Origin: Kineobactrum salinum
GTDB taxonomy: Bacteria; Pseudomonadota; Gammaproteobacteria; Pseudomonadales; Halieaceae
NCBI RefSeq assembly: GCF_010669285.1
Contig: NZ_CP048711.1
Span: 186,001-250,000, forward strand
Length of the DNA stretch: 64,000 nt
Direction of reading: 5' to 3'
The notes below the pieces were generated by a model. The model was given only the letters and a program-made list of their open reading frames with translations. It did no database searches and was not told where the DNA came from. Made by a program: the position numbers and the translations under genes. Of the stretch, positions 63,259-64,000 are shown in pieces. Position 1 is the first letter of the stretch; each line of letters begins with the position of its first letter.

Positions 63259-64000
63259 TTATTGGCAGCTCCTTGCGAGTTCATCCAGTAACACCTCTGC
63301 CGTTGCTTCTTCGGCAATAGCCAACCTGTGCCTGCGCATGGCCGGCGCCAGTTCCTGGTCCCAAATGGCATTGACTTCGCTGCCATCCAGATCAGCCGGG
63401 CGCTTTGGGGTTTCTACAAAAGCCGCCAGGTAGTCGCCCGTACCGAAGCGCCAGGGCGTTGCTTGCCAGGTACGCATGACATGATTGCCGATGGCAATGC
63501 CCGGCCAGTCATAGTCTCCATGGTAGAACAAGTGTGCTCCAGCGGCGGCCAGTTGATCCAGCAGCGTGCGCTGGGCGGCGGCGGGCATACCATCGGTGCA
63601 GACCAGTGGCGCGCATTGTGTACCCAGACGGTCAGCGGCAATGGCAACGATATTGGGGTTCTCACAGACAAAGACCTTGCGCCCGGCAACGGGCCACAAG
63701 GGTGAATGACGCAGCAACTGTCTCAACGACAGATAGGCGGGTTCACCTGCCAGCCAGGTACAGGAGGACTCCAGGGGACCAGGCAGATTAAGAAACAACA
63801 CTGGCCGGGCGAGTTCGTTGACAAGTACGCCCGGTCTTGCCCAAGTGTCACGCTGGCGTTCACCGTTACTGATGCTGTCCAGACTATCGTCCACAACCGT
63901 CATGGCCGACCGCTCGTGGTGACGCCAGGCCGCCAGCACCAGGGTGGCCACCGGCCGCCCGGAATCCAGGGCGTGGGCGTCTCCCAGGGTTTCGGCGGCC
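63259..64000 (-). CDS. JetD-like (TIGR02679/DUF2399) protein, C-terminal part, cut by window end
   Basis: The frame is open from 64000 to the stop at 63259, about 246 visible residues; the start lies outside. ETLGDAHALDSGRPVATLVL and, further on, VFVCENPNIVAIAADRLG, LVCTDGMPAAAQRTLLDQL and FYHGDYDWPGIAIGNHVM recall the DUF2399 Toprim-like domain, with acidic residues in ENPN and GDYDWPG. In Wadjet-type plasmid-defence systems this is the nuclease subunit JetD, with JetA, JetB and JetC genes alongside, which would lie beyond the right edge. Family fairly confident; complete system not visible. Confidence 0.72.
   Translation of the reverse strand, partial: AAETLGDAHALDSGRPVATLVLAAWRHHERSAMTVVDDSLDSISNGERQRDTWARPGVLVNELARPVLFLNLPGPLESSCTWLAGEPAYLSLRQLLRHSPLWPVAGRKVFVCENPNIVAIAADRLGTQCAPLVCTDGMPAAAQRTLLDQLAAAGAHLFYHGDYDWPGIAIGNHVMRTWQATPWRFGTGDYLAAFVETPKRPADLDGSEVNAIWDQELAPAMRRHRLAIAEEATAEVLLDELARSCQ

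Noticed and set aside
1-64000. CRISPR arrays, tRNA and rRNA genes
   Set aside because: No regularly spaced repeats and no tRNA or rRNA signatures were noticed; a covariance-model scan would be needed to be certain for tRNAs.

Overview
The window looks like chromosomal DNA of a GC-rich marine-type gammaproteobacterium. The evidence is a CpxP/CpxR/CpxA locus, long TonB-dependent receptors of the kind common in oligotrophic gammaproteobacteria, RecA-RecX with a LexA box, RecQ, PpsA and AbgT. I cannot fix the genus; Halieaceae/Cellvibrionales-like is an inference. I saw no rRNA, tRNA or CRISPR array.

Layout. 1-7.4 kb: tail of an M16 peptidase, the cpxP/cpxRA envelope-stress locus, an SLC13-type transporter, a thioredoxin-fold protein, a quinone-oxidoreductase-like gene and a decayed MarR regulator. 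7.4-17.3 kb: a cold-shock gene, then a probable catabolic cluster (MaoC hydratase, MarR-like regulator, LLM flavin oxidoreductase, TonB receptor, gluconate-dehydrogenase-type small subunit, GMC flavoprotein) and a second TonB receptor. 17.4-18.35 kb: remnants of three mobile elements (ISL3-type, IS200/IS605 TnpA, tyrosine recombinase). 18.4-26.7 kb: recQ, an AbgT transporter and a four-gene NHEJ operon (small Cys-rich protein, two Ku paralogues, LigD). 27-34 kb: ergothioneine genes egtB-egtD, a glycine-zipper lipoprotein, an ABC exporter, recX and recA. 34-44.7 kb: an M14-like / GCS2-like / disulfide-reductase set, then a 44-residue peptide with a Cys-rich end translationally coupled to a radical SAM protein, a TVP38-flavoprotein fusion and a phosphonate/selenate-type ABC transporter. 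45-52.6 kb: a Lon-like protease with a USP-like partner, ppsA, DUF6746, VOC and YCII proteins. 52.8-56 kb: methanethiol oxidase (mtoX) with its SCO1 and MauG-type partners. 56-62.8 kb: SDR/AraC pair and an RND efflux pair with a MarR regulator. 63.3-64 kb: the C-terminal part of a JetD-like (DUF2399) protein, cut by the window end.

Most interesting points. (1) The peptide/radical-SAM pair at 38200-39263 has the layout of a ribosomally made, modified-peptide system; I could not match the precursor to a family I know. (2) The NHEJ operon begins with a 67-residue Cys/His-rich protein whose stop overlaps the start of ku. (3) Two divergent promoters 55 kb apart carry the same spaced inverted repeat beside related MarR genes, one intact and one decayed. 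(4) Five long genes are each broken by a single missing base, and each is repaired by adding one G or C, usually in a G/C run. This suggests base-calling error rather than real gene loss, so I annotate them as single genes.
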